Under the pieces are notes generated by a model that did not search any database, had not been told where the DNA came from, and saw only the letters and a list, made by a program, of their open reading frames with translations. A stretch of 64,000 bases of DNA from an uncultured Granulosicoccaceae bacterium (GTDB lineage Bacteria; Pseudomonadota; Gammaproteobacteria; CALCKW01). Shown here piece by piece: positions 53,805-64,000 of the stretch. The stretch covers positions 1 to 64,000 of the forward strand of contig CALCKW010000030.1 of NCBI GenBank assembly GCA_937965695.1, read 5' to 3'. A program made the translations under genes and the position numbers. Numbering within the stretch: the first letter of the stretch is position 1; the number at the start of each line of letters is the position of its first letter.

Positions 53805-55097
53805 ATGGCAACTTCTGCTCAGCTTTTTGAACACGCCCAACAGCACATCCCAGGCGGAGTTAACTCTCCAGTACGTGCATTTCGTTCAGTCGACGGGACA
53901 CCTGTTTTCATCGACAGAGCCTTCGGTGCACGCATGATAGATGTGGAAGGACGCGAGTATCTCGACTACGTAGGATCTTGGGGCCCTATGATCCTGGGTC
54001 ATGCCCACCCCGCAGTGATTGACGCCGTCTGCGAAACCGCAACACGCGGACTGAGCTTTGGTGCACCTTGCGTTGCCGAAAACCACATGGCCGACAAAGT
54101 CTGCTCGATAGTACCCTCCATGGAAATGGTACGCATGGTCAGCTCAGGTACCGAAGCGACTATGAGCGCCATTCGCTTAGCGAGAGGCTACACAGCTCGC
54201 GACAAAATAGTAAAGTTTGAGGGCTGCTATCACGGCCACGCCGATTCCTTGCTGGTTAAAGCAGGGTCGGGAGCGTTGACACTTGGCGTCCCAAACTCTC
54301 CAGGTGTCCCTGCAGACCTGGCAGCACATACCCTAACCCTGACGTTCAATGACATCGAAGAGGTTCGCCGAACTTTCGCTGAGATTGGGGAACAAATCGC
54401 TTGCATCATCGTGGAACCGATAGCGGGAAATATGAATTGCATTCCGCCAGTTCCCGGATTCTTAGAAGCGCTGCGAGAGGTTTGTGATAACAGTGGCAGC
54501 GTGCTGATTTTTGACGAAGTCATGACCGGCTTTCGCGTTGCCTTAGGCGGCGCCCAATCAATTTATGGGATAACCCCTGACTTGACGACTTTGGGTAAAA
54601 TTATCGGTGGCGGCATGCCAGTTGGTGCTTTTGGTGGCAAACGCGCGATCATGGAACACATTGCCCCACTGGGTCCTGTCTACCAAGCGGGCACTCTATC
54701 AGGCAATCCGGTCGCTATGGCGGCAGGACTTAAAACGATGGAGTTAATCAGCGAACCGGGGTTCTACGACAAGCTTAACCAGAATGCAGCGAGGCTTGTT
54801 GATGGCATTGCAGCGGCAGCAAAGGAAGCGGGTATACCGCTCGCAACAGCACAAGTAGGTGGAATGTACGGATTGTTCTTCACAGAAGCCAGTTCGGTCA
54901 CGAGTTTTGCCGAGGCGACCACTTGCGACCTAGATAGCTTTAAACGCTTTTTTCACCTGATGTTAGAGCAAGGTATTTACTTAGCGCCTTCAGCCTTTGA
55001 AGCTGGTTTTATTTCTGCGGCGCACAGTTGCGATGATATAGATACCACCATTGCAGCGGCAGCAAGTGCGTTTAAAACAATCTCGGCAGAGAAATAA
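53805..55097 (+). CDS. hemL: Glutamate-1-semialdehyde 2,1-aminomutase
   Basis: 430 residues. The PLP Lys is in [18 protein letters not shown] near 264. [32 protein letters not shown] and the C-terminal [16 protein letters not shown] are family markers. It makes 5-aminolevulinate for tetrapyrroles, supplying the heme of the cytochromes seen here. It ends at a bidirectional terminator. Confidence 0.97.
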   Translation: MATSAQLFEHAQQHIPGGVNSPVRAFRSVDGTPVFIDRAFGARMIDVEGREYLDYVGSWGPMILGHAHPAVIDAVCETATRGLSFGAPCVAENHMADKVCSIVPSMEMVRMVSSGTEATMSAIRLARGYTARDKIVKFEGCYHGHADSLLVKAGSGALTLGVPNSPGVPADLAAHTLTLTFNDIEEVRRTFAEIGEQIACIIVEPIAGNMNCIPPVPGFLEALREVCDNSGSVLIFDEVMTGFRVALGGAQSIYGITPDLTTLGKIIGGGMPVGAFGGKRAIMEHIAPLGPVYQAGTLSGNPVAMAAGLKTMELISEPGFYDKLNQNAARLVDGIAAAAKEAGIPLATAQVGGMYGLFFTEASSVTSFAEATTCDLDSFKRFFHLMLEQGIYLAPSAFEAGFISAAHSCDDIDTTIAAAASAFKTISAEK

Positions 55098-55131
55098 AAA
55101 AGCCCGCCAGCAAGCTGCTGGCGGACTTTTA
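55096..55131 (+). terminator. Bidirectional terminator between hemL and dgkA
   Basis: AGCCCGCCAGCA pairs with TGCTGGCGGACT across AGC (one mismatch), with five A before and four T after. It serves hemL (plus) and dgkA (minus), both stopping close by. Confidence 0.93.
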
Positions 55132-55150
55132 CATAAGGCTGGTTTGTGTA

Positions 55151-55513
55151 CTAAAAAATCAGTAACGCCACCCAAGTGACCACTGCAAGCGTTGTCGCCA
55201 AGAATACTGCAGCAGATCCCTGATCTTTAGCGCGACCTGAAAGTTCATGATGTTCAAAACCAATACGATCCACCACAGACTCAACAGCGGTGTTCAACAA
55301 CTCGACGATCAAAAGTAAAAACACCACACCGATCAACAGCAGCCGCTCTGCGGCTGTATCACCAATCCACAAACCCAACGGCAACGAGAACACCAACAGC
55401 ACCACTTCTAGACGAAACGCCTCTTCATGCTGCCAAGCTGATTGGAACCCCGCCATGGAGTTTTTGGAGGCTGCCCAAAACCGCGCGAAACCCGAGAGTG
55501 AAGTGCCCGCCAT
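55151..55513 (-). CDS. dgkA: Diacylglycerol kinase
   Basis: 120 residues with three membrane helices. The signature ELLNTAVESVVDRIGFEHHE is near 65, ending in LSGRAKDQGSAAVFLA; the Glu and Lys bind Mg-ATP and substrate. It phosphorylates diacylglycerol in the inner membrane. It is 5 bases downstream of gcvH. Confidence 0.95.
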   Translation of the reverse strand: MAGTSLSGFARFWAASKNSMAGFQSAWQHEEAFRLEVVLLVFSLPLGLWIGDTAAERLLLIGVVFLLLIVELLNTAVESVVDRIGFEHHELSGRAKDQGSAAVFLATTLAVVTWVALLIF

Positions 55514-55518
55514 CTGGC

Positions 55519-55905
55519 TTAGCCAGCCGTCACTGAATTTTCGTAATTTGCTGCGGACAACAGCTCTTCTAGCTCAAGCGGATTTCTCGGCTCGATAGAA
55601 AACAACCATCCTTCACCGTATACGTCGTCATTGACCAGTTCAGGGCCATCAACCAACGCTTCGTTAACAGCCTTTACAATACCGCTTACTGGGGCGTAAA
55701 TATCGGAGGCCGTTTTCACTGACTCCACGACTGCAATCGCGTCTCCACTGGCGACCTCAGCGTCGATTTCTGGCACCTCAACAAATACCACATCACCCAA
55801 TTGCTCTTGTGCGTGATCTGAGATTCCTACGGTGACGCTACCATCGTCTTCCAATCGGACCCACTCGTGGCTAGCGGCGTATTTAAGTTCTTCTGGCAAA
55901 TTCAT
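55519..55905 (-). CDS. gcvH: Glycine cleavage system H protein
   Basis: 128 residues. The lipoyl-acceptor Lys lies in [14 protein letters not shown] near residue 65; the fold pattern [21 protein letters not shown] and GWLFSIEP is complete. It carries the aminomethyl group between P and T proteins. Neither gcvT nor gcvP is adjacent, so either they are elsewhere or the protein mainly serves as a lipoyl carrier. Confidence 0.95.
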   Translation of the reverse strand: MNLPEELKYAASHEWVRLEDDGSVTVGISDHAQEQLGDVVFVEVPEIDAEVASGDAIAVVESVKTASDIYAPVSGIVKAVNEALVDGPELVNDDVYGEGWLFSIEPRNPLELEELLSAANYENSVTAG

Positions 55906-55996
55906 GCTTAGCTCCCAAAATTTTGCATTGCTCCAGGGTCATTATCCGTCGCCGCGAATAATACCTGAAGCTGACTCATTCAACCACGCGGCCCGT

Positions 55997-57520
55997 TCAT
56001 TTTTTGGCTTTTTGTTTCTGTAACAGCAAGAGCACCATCCAGCACAACACTAGAATAGCGAACATTGGCCTATTAGCTAAACGCACAAAAACAGTCTGCC
56101 CTTGGCGAGGTTGCACCATGGAGTCCAATACTGCCGCTTCAAATTGTGGCGCGCTGGCTTGCACTTTTCCATGCCTATCGATAGAAGAAGTGATCCCCGT
56201 GTTAGTGGCTCGGAGCAAATGACGATCTGTTTCAACAGCTCTTAGGCGCGCAATCTCTTGATGCTGTAAGGGCGCCCAAGAATTTCCAAACCATGCATCG
56301 TTACTGACATTAACCAAATAATGGGCTTTGGGCAGTTGCTTAATTACTTCTGTTCCGAAAGCATCGTCGTAACAAATTGACACGGCGGCAAATGTTGCAC
56401 CCACGGGCAGCGGCTGAGGCACACCTTGACCTGCGCTGATATCCGACATTGGAATCGCAACCCATCGGCGTAGAAAATTCAAGAGCCAGCGAAATGGCAT
56501 ATATTCGCCAAAGGGCACTAGGTTTCGTTTGTGGTAATCCACTGGTTCGTCGAGCGTCGCGACACGCACCGTATTAAATGTTTCTTGTGTGAGGTCACGC
56601 CAGCTAAATCCGCCCATGAGCCAAGTGGTTTCCTGAGCAATCAACTTTTCTCTAAACGGCTGTAAGAAGCCTTGCGCTTGATCAAAATAAATAGGTACTG
56701 CCGTTTCAGGCCAGATGATTAAATCAAAGGTTTCGTCGCCTTGCAGCGAAAGATCAACATATTTTTGCAAAGACGGCACCAGGTGCTGTGATTCAAATTT
56801 TATACCTTGCTCGACATTGCCTTGAACCATCCTAGTGCGCAAAGCAGGGCCTACATTTTCACCCCACTCTTGGAAACTCGCCAGTATAGAAAGCCCAAAA
56901 ATTGATCCACCAATCGCCACACCCGCGAAAATTGTAGAAGCACTCCGATGTAGGAACATAGCCGCTAACACCCCAGCAAGCAGTGATGCTGCGAACGTCA
57001 TCAACAAAACTCCACCCCAAGGCGCCAAATGTTGAAGAGGAGTATCTAAGCCAGCATATCCAGCTTGCAGCCAAGGGAAACCTACAAAAAACCACTCGCG
57101 AAACCACTCAAGGCTGAACCATAAAAGAGGAAGAGCGAAAAGCTCGCGCGAAGGACCAGTCCATTTAAATAACAATCGTGCTTGCATCCAAGCAAAAAAA
57201 CTTGGATAGAGTGCCATCACTGCAACAAATGCAGCTGCGCCCAACAATGCCAGTGGCGCTATCGCTTGACCGAATAAATGCAAGCTGTGGTAAATCCAGT
57301 TGACGCCGACACCAAACATGCCAACCCCGAACAACCAACCTCTTTTAGCCGCAACATTTGAATCGACCCCACGAAGGCAGCACCAAAAAACAGCAAGCGC
57401 TATGACGGAAAGCGGCCGAATAGATACAGGAGCAAAGGCTAAAGGGTAAATTGCTCCGGCTAGCAATGCGCAAACATGCAGGGGCCAAACCGATCTAAAT
57501 AGAAATCGCGAAGAGGTCAA
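55997..57520 (-). CDS. lnt: Apolipoprotein N-acyltransferase
   Basis: 507 residues. About seven N-terminal membrane helices precede the nitrilase domain whose catalytic Glu-Lys-Cys are in IIWPETAVP, YHKRNLVPFGEYMP and SICYDDAFG. It adds the third acyl chain to lipoproteins. It overlaps the CBS-domain gene by 4 bases. Together with lgt in this window it covers the first and last steps of lipoprotein maturation. Confidence 0.95.
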   Translation of the reverse strand: MTSSRFLFRSVWPLHVCALLAGAIYPLAFAPVSIRPLSVIALAVFWCCLRGVDSNVAAKRGWLFGVGMFGVGVNWIYHSLHLFGQAIAPLALLGAAAFVAVMALYPSFFAWMQARLLFKWTGPSRELFALPLLWFSLEWFREWFFVGFPWLQAGYAGLDTPLQHLAPWGGVLLMTFAASLLAGVLAAMFLHRSASTIFAGVAIGGSIFGLSILASFQEWGENVGPALRTRMVQGNVEQGIKFESQHLVPSLQKYVDLSLQGDETFDLIIWPETAVPIYFDQAQGFLQPFREKLIAQETTWLMGGFSWRDLTQETFNTVRVATLDEPVDYHKRNLVPFGEYMPFRWLLNFLRRWVAIPMSDISAGQGVPQPLPVGATFAAVSICYDDAFGTEVIKQLPKAHYLVNVSNDAWFGNSWAPLQHQEIARLRAVETDRHLLRATNTGITSSIDRHGKVQASAPQFEAAVLDSMVQPRQGQTVFVRLANRPMFAILVLCWMVLLLLQKQKAKK

Positions 57521-58368
57521 AGGCTTTTTACAAGTTCGGCAGGAGCCATCTGCAAGAGATGAATTCGACGCTTATCACCGGCTAATACGGTGACCAAATA
57601 GTCGCCCAGGTTCACTGACTCACCAGGACTAGGCAAGTAACCAAAAGCATTAATAACCAACCCACCAACCGTGTCAAATTCGTCATCAGAAAACTCTAGA
57701 TCAAGTAATTCATTGAGTTCTTCGATGGGAGTCAACGCACGAACAGAAAACCGCCCGTCTTCATGCGGCCTGATATTGGCCACTTCTTCAGAGTCATGCT
57801 CATCATCTATGTCGCCGACAATGCGCTCGAGCACATCTTCGATGGTTACCACCCCGGCAACACCGCCGTATTCATCAATGACAATCGCCATGTGCGTACG
57901 TCGATTACGAAAGTCACGGAGTAAAACGTTTAAACGCTTACTCTCTGGCGTGAGCTCCGCTTTACGCATATGGTCTTGGATTCTGAAATTTTCCGCATCG
58001 GCACCTAGTGCAAGACGCAGGAGGTCTTTCGCGAGAATAACCCCGAGTACTTCATCTCTGCTTTCCCCAACAACAGGGAATCGAGAGTGACCGCTTTGAA
58101 TGATCACGTCGAGAATTTCTTCTAACGGCGCGTCGACTTCAACACACACCATTTGTGCGCGAGGTATCATGATGTCACGAACTTGCATGTCCGCCACCTC
58201 GAAAACACCGTTGATCATCGAAAGAGAATCTGTATCTATCAACGAGCGTTCGTGTGATGCTTCTAGGATTTCTTGCAAATCACCGCGATCACGCGGCTCG
58301 CCTCCAAATGCATGGGCGATGCGTTCCACAAAGGAACGCTGACTACTGTCAGGGTTATCGTCAGCCAT
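57517..58368 (-). CDS. corC: CorC/YbeX-type CBS-domain protein
   Basis: 283 residues. Two CBS domains (about 65-190: VRDIMIPRAQMVCVE, VVGESRDEVLGVILAKDLL, THMAIVIDEYGGVAGVVTIEDVLE) and a C-terminal CorC/HlyC domain. Homologues assist magnesium/cobalt efflux and affect ribosome maturation indirectly. It overlaps ybeY by 8 bases. Confidence 0.93.
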   Translation of the reverse strand: MADDNPDSSQRSFVERIAHAFGGEPRDRGDLQEILEASHERSLIDTDSLSMINGVFEVADMQVRDIMIPRAQMVCVEVDAPLEEILDVIIQSGHSRFPVVGESRDEVLGVILAKDLLRLALGADAENFRIQDHMRKAELTPESKRLNVLLRDFRNRRTHMAIVIDEYGGVAGVVTIEDVLERIVGDIDDEHDSEEVANIRPHEDGRFSVRALTPIEELNELLDLEFSDDEFDTVGGLVINAFGYLPSPGESVNLGDYLVTVLAGDKRRIHLLQMAPAELVKSL

Positions 58369-58870
58369 GGCTGCTCGTGTTATCTCCAGGACAATCTATG
58401 TAAGGGCAGTCTATGCCCAGTAAGGCTAGCAACTGTGTTTCCAATTGCTCCATTTTTTTGGCTTCTTCGCTTTCTATATGGTCAAACCCGCGCAGATGTA
58501 GTACTCCATGAATCACCATATGCGCAAAGTGTTCATTTCTGGCTTTGTCTTGTGCTATCGCCTCATCGATCACAACGGGTACACAGATGACAATATCACC
58601 CAAGAACCCATCCGCAAACTCTGGCGGGATACCAGACTCAAACGACAACACATTGGTTGCTGATTCTTTTTGGCGAAACTGGTGGTTTAATTCTGTAATT
58701 TCATGGCGATCAACAAATCGAACGGTGCAATAGATACCATCAGACTGCAACGCTCGCGCAGCCCAATCAGCGACCAATTCAGCGCTTGGTGAAAGCTGTT
58801 TGAGCGAGTCATCAGCAAATTGCACGTCAATTGCCATTGACCGCTGATCAAAATTACCAGCGTCTAGCAT
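58361..58870 (-). CDS. ybeY: Endoribonuclease YbeY
   Basis: 169 residues. The zinc-binding HGVLHLRGFDH motif (three His with spacing H-x3-H-x5-H) is near 130. It processes 16S rRNA ends and functions in ribosome quality control. It overlaps ybeZ by 1 base. Confidence 0.96.
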   Translation of the reverse strand: MLDAGNFDQRSMAIDVQFADDSLKQLSPSAELVADWAARALQSDGIYCTVRFVDRHEITELNHQFRQKESATNVLSFESGIPPEFADGFLGDIVICVPVVIDEAIAQDKARNEHFAHMVIHGVLHLRGFDHIESEEAKKMEQLETQLLALLGIDCPYIDCPGDNTSSHG

Positions 58871-59892
58871 TACTTTCGCTCTGGCTCGCGGCTCTCTTCA
58901 AATTCGTAAGCCCGCACAATACGCTTCACCAGAGGATGACGCACAACATCTCGAGCGCCAAATTTCACAAATCCAATACCTTCTACATCGCCGAGTAAGT
59001 CACGTGCGTGACTAAGACCTGACTGGCTTTTGTTTGGTAGGTCTATTTGAGATGTATCCCCGGTAACGATCGCTTTACTGCCGAAACCAATACGCGTTAG
59101 AAACATTTTCATCTGTTCGCGGGTGGTGTTTTGCGCCTCATCCATAATGATGCAAGAGTGATTGAGTGTTCGACCTCGCATAAATGCCAAAGGAGCTACT
59201 TCTATGACACTGCGATCTATCAGCTTTGCAACGCGCTCGAAGCCCATGAATTCATAGAGCGCATCGTAAATGGGTCGCAGGTACGGATCAATTTTCTGGG
59301 TTAAATCACCGGGCAAAAAACCCAATCTTTCGCCTGCCTCTACAGCTGGTCGAACCAGCACTAAGCGGCGCACCTGATCCTTTTCCAGCAATTCTACGGC
59401 AGCAGCTACGGCAAGATAAGTCTTTCCAGTGCCAGCCGGCCCTTCCCCAAAGGTTAAGTCATTTGCACGAATCGCACGTAGATAATCGCTTTGATTGTCT
59501 CCACGTGCACGCAACTTCATACGACGCAATGAGATTTGAACAGATAAGTCATCAGCAGATGACTCGCCCTGCCCAGCATTGCTCAAATGCAAGTGCACGA
59601 CCTCATCACTTAAAGCTTGCTCAGCCGCTAAAGCATATAGCTCATGCAGCACGGCTTCAGCTTGCTCTACTGCATCTGCCTCCCCTTGCACAGCAAACAA
59701 CTCACCTCGGTTGCTAATTTCTACAAGCAATCTAGATTCTATTTGTTTTAGATTGGCATTCAGCTGACCACAGAGTTCTGCCAGTTGATCATTGTCGACA
59801 GGATCGAGGCTAAACTCTCGACGTATAACCTCCATTGGCAGGTCTTCGGATAAAACTTCAGTCAAGTTTAATAGCCTCGGCTTTGGGGTCAT
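58870..59892 (-). CDS. ybeZ: PhoH-like ATPase YbeZ
   Basis: 340 residues. N-terminal KH-like/PhoH-associated region, then Walker [17 protein letters not shown] near 155 and Walker [12 protein letters not shown] near 250. It is a ribosome-associated partner of YbeY. The long version overlaps the miaB 3' end by 35 bases; an internal ATG at 59835 ([10 protein letters not shown]) matches the typical protein start better, so the start is uncertain. Confidence 0.94.
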   Translation of the reverse strand: MTPKPRLLNLTEVLSEDLPMEVIRREFSLDPVDNDQLAELCGQLNANLKQIESRLLVEISNRGELFAVQGEADAVEQAEAVLHELYALAAEQALSDEVVHLHLSNAGQGESSADDLSVQISLRRMKLRARGDNQSDYLRAIRANDLTFGEGPAGTGKTYLAVAAAVELLEKDQVRRLVLVRPAVEAGERLGFLPGDLTQKIDPYLRPIYDALYEFMGFERVAKLIDRSVIEVAPLAFMRGRTLNHSCIIMDEAQNTTREQMKMFLTRIGFGSKAIVTGDTSQIDLPNKSQSGLSHARDLLGDVEGIGFVKFGARDVVRHPLVKRIVRAYEFEESREPERK

Positions 59893-61219
59893 TGATGCTC
59901 ACCAACTCACCACGCAGCGAGTTTGGTCGTGCATCTGTAATGCGTACATCGACAAAGTAACCGATCAAACGTTCGCTGCCCGCAAAATTGACTACGCGAT
60001 TATTTTCAGTGCGGCCTGCAATCTCACCCTCTCCACGTCGTGCAGCACGTTCAACCAGAATGCGCTGACGCGTACCTACCATGGCTTCACTGATGGCTGC
60101 CGCTTGCGTCGTAATTAATGCCTGAAGCTTAGCGAGTCGCTCTTTCTTCTCTGACATAGGAGTGTCGTCTTCAAGCGATGCAGCAGGAGTCCCAGGGCGG
60201 GAACTAAATATAAAGCTAAACGAATGATCAAAACCGATCTCTTCGATCAGTTTCATTGTGTCGTTAAAGTCTTTATCCGTCTCACCGGGGAATCCGATAA
60301 TGAAATCCGAGGAGAGGCAAATATCCGGTCGTACTTCACGTAACTTACGAATACGGCTTTTGTATTCGATTCTGGTATGGCCACGCTTCATCGCGGCCAA
60401 GATCCGATCTGCTCCACTCTGCACAGGTAAGTGAACAAAGCTAACAAGCTCTGGAACGTCACCATATGCTTCAATCAAACTGTCAGAGAATTCGACGGGG
60501 TGCGATGTGGTGTAACGAATGCGTTCGATACCGTCAACCGCAGCAACAAAATGGATGAGGTGTGCTAGATCAGCAATCTCACCATCGTCCATCTCTCCGC
60601 GGTAAGCATTGACGTTTTGGCCAAGCAGATTGACTTCTCGAACGCCTTGATCAGCCAGAGACGCGACTTCAGCGATAACATCATCGAAGGGGCGGCTGAT
60701 TTCTTCGCCTCGGGTGTAAGGCACAACACAAAACGAACAGTACTTAGAACAACCTTCCATAATGGAGACAAACGCCGTTGGCCCTTCCGCACGCGGCTCC
60801 GGCAGTCGATCAAATTTTTCTATCTCGGGGAAAGAGATATCCACAACCGACCCACGTTTTGACTGCGCTTCTGCAAGCAAACTCGGCAAACGGTGCAAAG
60901 TTTGAGGGCCGAAAACCACATCAACCTGTGGAGCCCGTTGTTGGATAGCGACACCTTCTTGGCTGGCCACACAACCGCCAACACCAATGACCAAATTAGG
61001 ATTTTTCTCTTTATGCTTTGACCAACGACCCAATTCGGAGAACACCTTCTCCTGTGCTTTCTCTCTGATAGAACAGGTGTTCAGCAGCATAATATCCGCC
61101 TCTTCAGGCTGATCGGTCAGCTCCACACCTTCGGAATCATTGAGAACGTCCAGCATCTTGGCCGAATCGTATTCATTCATCTGGCAGCCGTGTGTTTTGA
61201 TGTATAGCTTGCGGGTCAT
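59858..61219 (-). CDS. miaB: tRNA-2-methylthio-N6-dimethylallyladenosine synthase MiaB
   Basis: 453 residues. N-terminal UPF0004 Cys ([10 protein letters not shown]), radical SAM motif [17 protein letters not shown] near 155, and a C-terminal TRAM domain from about 380. It adds the methylthio group to i6A37 in tRNAs reading U-starting codons. The first gene of the miaB-ybeZ-ybeY-corC-lnt run, which is a conserved arrangement in gammaproteobacteria. Confidence 0.97.
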   Translation of the reverse strand: MTRKLYIKTHGCQMNEYDSAKMLDVLNDSEGVELTDQPEEADIMLLNTCSIREKAQEKVFSELGRWSKHKEKNPNLVIGVGGCVASQEGVAIQQRAPQVDVVFGPQTLHRLPSLLAEAQSKRGSVVDISFPEIEKFDRLPEPRAEGPTAFVSIMEGCSKYCSFCVVPYTRGEEISRPFDDVIAEVASLADQGVREVNLLGQNVNAYRGEMDDGEIADLAHLIHFVAAVDGIERIRYTTSHPVEFSDSLIEAYGDVPELVSFVHLPVQSGADRILAAMKRGHTRIEYKSRIRKLREVRPDICLSSDFIIGFPGETDKDFNDTMKLIEEIGFDHSFSFIFSSRPGTPAASLEDDTPMSEKKERLAKLQALITTQAAAISEAMVGTRQRILVERAARRGEGEIAGRTENNRVVNFAGSERLIGYFVDVRITDARPNSLRGELVSINDPKAEAIKLD

Positions 61220-61500
61220 CTAGGGAAACTCAGTTCGATTAAGGTCATGCAACAAGATCAGTCACCCTTTATTTAACTAAAGTCTAATATCGCCTGTACT
61301 GGAGACTCCATGCCTCGGAGCAATCAACTCAATAGACAGAAAAAGGATGTATTGGCTACAAATCTAGACGGATTAAGTCAGGGTGAGAAGCCACAAATCT
61401 ATTCGAATAACCGACGAAGGATACCTGCTCAAGCGCTCATAGTCATGGAGTTACGGAGCTATTTTCCCGAAAATATGGAAGATATCCGAGATTTCTGGCC

Positions 61501-62865
61501 TTAACCCGCGTTTTTATGGATTAAACCACGAGTTATGGTGAGGAGAATGATCTTGAAATCAAACAACAGTGACCAGTGCTGAATGTAATAGAGGTCATGT
61601 TCAATGCGCTTGTTAAGGTCTGTATCACCGCGCCAACCATTGATCTGAGCCCAGCCGGTTATACCCGCTTTAACGCGATGCTTCTGCATATAGCCTGGAA
61701 TTTCTTCCTTAAACTGCTTCACGAAAACAGGCCGTTCAGGCCGTGGACCGACAATAGACATATCGCCAAAAAGCACATTAAAGAGCTGCGGGAGCTCGTC
61801 TAAGCTAGTGCTTCGCAGAAAATGCCCGAAAGGCGTCGCTCGCACTTCACCTTTTTTATTCCATACGGGGCCGGAGCTACTTTCTGCATCAACTGGCATG
61901 GAACGAAATTTGAACATTCGAATTGGCGTACTGCCGACTCCAAGGCGCTCTTGCCGATAGAGTATTGGTCCAGGAGAGCTGACTTTGACGCCAACCGCGA
62001 TGATAATCATCAATGGCGCTAAAATCAGTAAAAACAGCAGTGCCAGAACCCGATCTTCCACCTCTTTTAAAAAGCGGTTAAAGCCGTCTATTGGAGCTTC
62101 CGACAAGTTAAGAACCGGCATACCAGCGATGAATGATACTGATCTACCCAGTAGAACCATTCCGGCGGTGTCAGGCACATAGCGAACGTCTACAACGTAG
62201 CGACCAAGCCGTTCTGCATATTTTCTAAGGTGGTACTCGGAACGCAGAGGCACTGTTAGCCAAACCTGATCGACGTGGTTACGATCGAGAAATGCTTGAA
62301 CATCGGGCCAAACATCTTGAACCTTGCCTTCGAACACCCTCAGCACCTCAAAACCCGCCCATTGCGCTTCTTCGAGCGACAGCTTAACGGGATCAACCAT
62401 ACCAGGTTCACCCACCACAATGACAAACCGACGGTTAAAGCCTGAACTGCGCAGTGAACGCAGTAAAGCCCGGCCTGCTATGCGATAAAAACACAGGGCT
62501 GAAAAACTAAAAAACCACCAGAGAAGGAACCAATTGCGATCAAAATGACCATTGCCTTCACTCAAGGCATTGACAAGAGCCATACTGACGAAAACAGCAG
62601 ACACTGCAAAGAACACCAATCGCAACTCGAGCAGCAAAGATTCGCCTCGTCGGGTTCGATAAAAGGCAGAAGCAGGAAAATAGGCCGCAGCAAGCAGGAC
62701 TCCTACGCTTAGAGCCTCCCAATGCATGGAGCTGACATTTCTACTAACAAGTCCAAGCACAAGGCCAGACGCGAAAAAAGCTACAATGACGGCCAGCAAA
62801 TCCACTAGCCACGTGAAAGCTATGACACTGCGTGAATGTTCTCGTAAAAAACCTTCTTTCAACAC
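61501..62865 (-). CDS. Undecaprenyl-phosphate sugar phosphotransferase (WcaJ/WbaP type)
   Basis: 454 residues from GTG 62865 (or TTG 62862), with GGAG upstream. Five N-terminal-half hydrophobic segments (about 16-130, plus one near 275) and a soluble CoA-binding-like region precede the catalytic bacterial sugar transferase domain: YRQERLGVGSTPIRMFKFRSM, LRSTSLDELPQLFNVL, DMSIVGPRPERP and KAGITGWAQINGWRGDT. It starts polysaccharide synthesis by moving a hexose phosphate onto undecaprenyl phosphate. It lies 15 kb from the export locus on the same strand, and the glycosyltransferase upstream suggests a second polysaccharide gene cluster beyond the window. Confidence 0.93.
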   Translation of the reverse strand: MLKEGFLREHSRSVIAFTWLVDLLAVIVAFFASGLVLGLVSRNVSSMHWEALSVGVLLAAAYFPASAFYRTRRGESLLLELRLVFFAVSAVFVSMALVNALSEGNGHFDRNWFLLWWFFSFSALCFYRIAGRALLRSLRSSGFNRRFVIVVGEPGMVDPVKLSLEEAQWAGFEVLRVFEGKVQDVWPDVQAFLDRNHVDQVWLTVPLRSEYHLRKYAERLGRYVVDVRYVPDTAGMVLLGRSVSFIAGMPVLNLSEAPIDGFNRFLKEVEDRVLALLFLLILAPLMIIIAVGVKVSSPGPILYRQERLGVGSTPIRMFKFRSMPVDAESSSGPVWNKKGEVRATPFGHFLRSTSLDELPQLFNVLFGDMSIVGPRPERPVFVKQFKEEIPGYMQKHRVKAGITGWAQINGWRGDTDLNKRIEHDLYYIQHWSLLFDFKIILLTITRGLIHKNAG

Positions 62866-63053
62866 TTGCTCCGTAGAACGACCATTTCAACCAGTTCCCA
62901 TATCGGTATCATGGAAGTATAGAAGCAAAAAACACACCTGATAATACAAAAGTGTACACGGCGCATTTAGAAGCCTGCTCCCATTCAAAAAACGCAAATT
63001 CTCCGAATCAGAGGACTCAAGTTTCGATAAGCATCGCTCTACTGCCTAAATCT

Positions 63054-64000
63054 CTACTTGTCCAGCTCTTCGAATATCCAAGAACTCAGCGTTTTAAGCT
63101 TGACCTTCCAATCCATTTTTTGTCGGAGTTGTTCTACAACTGTCGCAAAATGGTCAGCGTCTAAATGCTTGCGCCAGCTTAATAAAGGCTCCAAAGCAAA
63201 CACTTCGCACGTATTAGGCACCAGATAACACAACCGCGAGTCACCGCCGACATCAACATCAGGCGCGGCACTTATCCAAGGTATGCCTGCTTCTAGGTAC
63301 AGCCTAACTTTGAGCGTTGAGCTCTCACTCATTGCTAACTTATAAGTAGATAAACTATCGATAGCCAAATGGCAACGCGACAATAACTGTAAAAGCTCGG
63401 CTTGCTCCAACTCGCCAACCCTAATAATCTGAACCTTTGAGCAAGAGTCTGTTGCAATTCGTACGTCTTCCACTTGTGTGCTATTCAAATGCCCAACTAA
63501 AAACACCTCAATATTACTTTCGCCGTCATAGTTTAGTAACGATGCGAGCAAGCGAGGCAGTCCGTGCCAAGGTCTAAAGCGATCGGCAACAAAAACAAAA
63601 CGAAACACGCTTTCTATCGAATTGAGCTTTATCGGCCTGCTTGAAAACTTAGCGCCATTAGGTAAAACCAACAGTGGCATATTTAAAGGCAAACGAGCAC
63701 GTTTCTGTTGATGCTCCAAAAATTCATTAGTCACGGCTACTATTCCGGATGCATTTCGCAGTCCACGAGGTGCGAGAAAAATTTCGAAAAGATAAGTGAT
63801 CAACTTTACCAATGACGGCATTCCACTTCGCCATACCTCTTGCAACTCTTTTGTGTGGTGTTCGAAAAATACTTTTCCCTGATGTTTTCTCATGAAACTC
63901 AACATACTCGGATCTGCAAAGCTGTACCTCAGAACCAACGCGTAATATTCATTAGTGGGTACAAGACATGAAATATAGCGGTACTTAAGCCCACGTATTT
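63054..64000 (-). CDS. Glycosyltransferase (GT-B, family 4-like), N-terminus outside window
   Basis: 315 codons are visible and the frame stays open at base 64000, so the N-terminus is missing. The C-terminal half carries a GT-B pattern: FVFVADRFRPWHGLPRLL (sugar-nucleotide domain start), VFLVGHLNST, and a MSESSTLKVRLYLEAGIPWI segment where GT4 enzymes hold the donor-binding E-x7-E motif. It probably builds the repeat unit of the polysaccharide whose initiating transferase follows, 188 bases away. Confidence 0.75.
   Translation of the reverse strand, partial: IRGLKYRYISCLVPTNEYYALVLRYSFADPSMLSFMRKHQGKVFFEHHTKELQEVWRSGMPSLVKLITYLFEIFLAPRGLRNASGIVAVTNEFLEHQQKRARLPLNMPLLVLPNGAKFSSRPIKLNSIESVFRFVFVADRFRPWHGLPRLLASLLNYDGESNIEVFLVGHLNSTQVEDVRIATDSCSKVQIIRVGELEQAELLQLLSRCHLAIDSLSTYKLAMSESSTLKVRLYLEAGIPWISAAPDVDVGGDSRLCYLVPNTCEVFALEPLLSWRKHLDADHFATVVEQLRQKMDWKVKLKTLSSWIFEELDK

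Noticed and set aside
61310..61504. 64-codon plus-strand open frame between miaB and the sugar transferase gene
   Set aside because: No convincing ribosome-binding site or family match; it overlaps the end of the sugar transferase gene on the other strand.
1..64000. CRISPR array, tRNA, rRNA, IS element or prophage
   Set aside because: I saw no regularly spaced repeats, cloverleaf-like genes, transposase or integrase motifs, or phage structural genes, though tRNA detection by eye is not exhaustive.

Overview
The window is typical gammaproteobacterial chromosome: a complete sucC-sucD pair, folA-thyA-lgt, lnt-corC-ybeY-ybeZ-miaB, hemL beside rubredoxin, Rsd/AlgQ, YcgN, EfpL and TmcA. Base composition is moderate. 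The mix of acyl-CoA catabolism, a branched-chain-type ABC importer, two di-heme peroxidases and a large exopolysaccharide locus suggests a free-living, probably marine, heterotrophic relative of the Pseudomonadales/Cellvibrionales. That placement is an inference from gene content only. I saw no rRNA, tRNA, IS element, prophage or CRISPR array. Both ends cut genes: an MFS-PlsC lysophospholipid protein on the left and a glycosyltransferase on the right.

Layout. 1-3660 (minus): Aas-like protein, a peroxiredoxin-like redoxin, an iodotyrosine-deiodinase-like nitroreductase and a hotdog thioesterase. 3887-10519 (plus): SDR and TPR-like exported protein, a terminator, then a tightly overlapping five-gene operon of Fe(II)/2-oxoglutarate oxygenase, thermostable-hemolysin-family protein, AMP-dependent acyl ligase, OmpR-type response regulator and sensor kinase. 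This operon is the best candidate for an undescribed biosynthesis-plus-sensing system. 10614-16886: DUF5665 protein, a di-heme peroxidase lipoprotein whose signal peptide is out of frame with its only ATG, efpL, sucCD and a DUF533/TerB-like protein. 16977-23306 (minus): a LivKHMGF-type importer with a cytoplasmic gamma-glutamyltransferase-like enzyme. 23787-25447: YtkA-like protein and a second di-heme peroxidase. 26097-28011: acyl-CoA dehydrogenase plus 3-hydroxyacyl-CoA dehydrogenase behind a near-perfect palindrome. 28119-32610: tmcA, a GT2 glycosyltransferase, a nucleosidase-like protein and a spore-photoproduct-lyase-like radical SAM protein. 32622-35816: YdjM-like hydrolase, alr and a thiolase.

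35894-46581 (minus) is an exopolysaccharide regulation/export locus with two chain-length/tyrosine-kinase sets: one fused Wzc-type protein with a Wza-like exporter and an EpsL-like barrel, and one split set (Wzz/GNVR protein, separate BY-kinase) with two ExeA-type ATPases, one fused to an FHA domain. No polymerase, flippase or pathway glycosyltransferase lies between them. A WcaJ/WbaP-type initiating transferase and a glycosyltransferase reappear on the same strand at 61501-64000. Between these lies a housekeeping block (46774-61219).

Starts were adjusted where a ribosome-binding site or family alignment argued for it. Non-ATG starts are used for several genes, including the nitroreductase (TTG), alr (GTG), DUF5665 (GTG), rubredoxin (GTG), the YcgN-like protein (TTG) and the sugar transferase (GTG or TTG).
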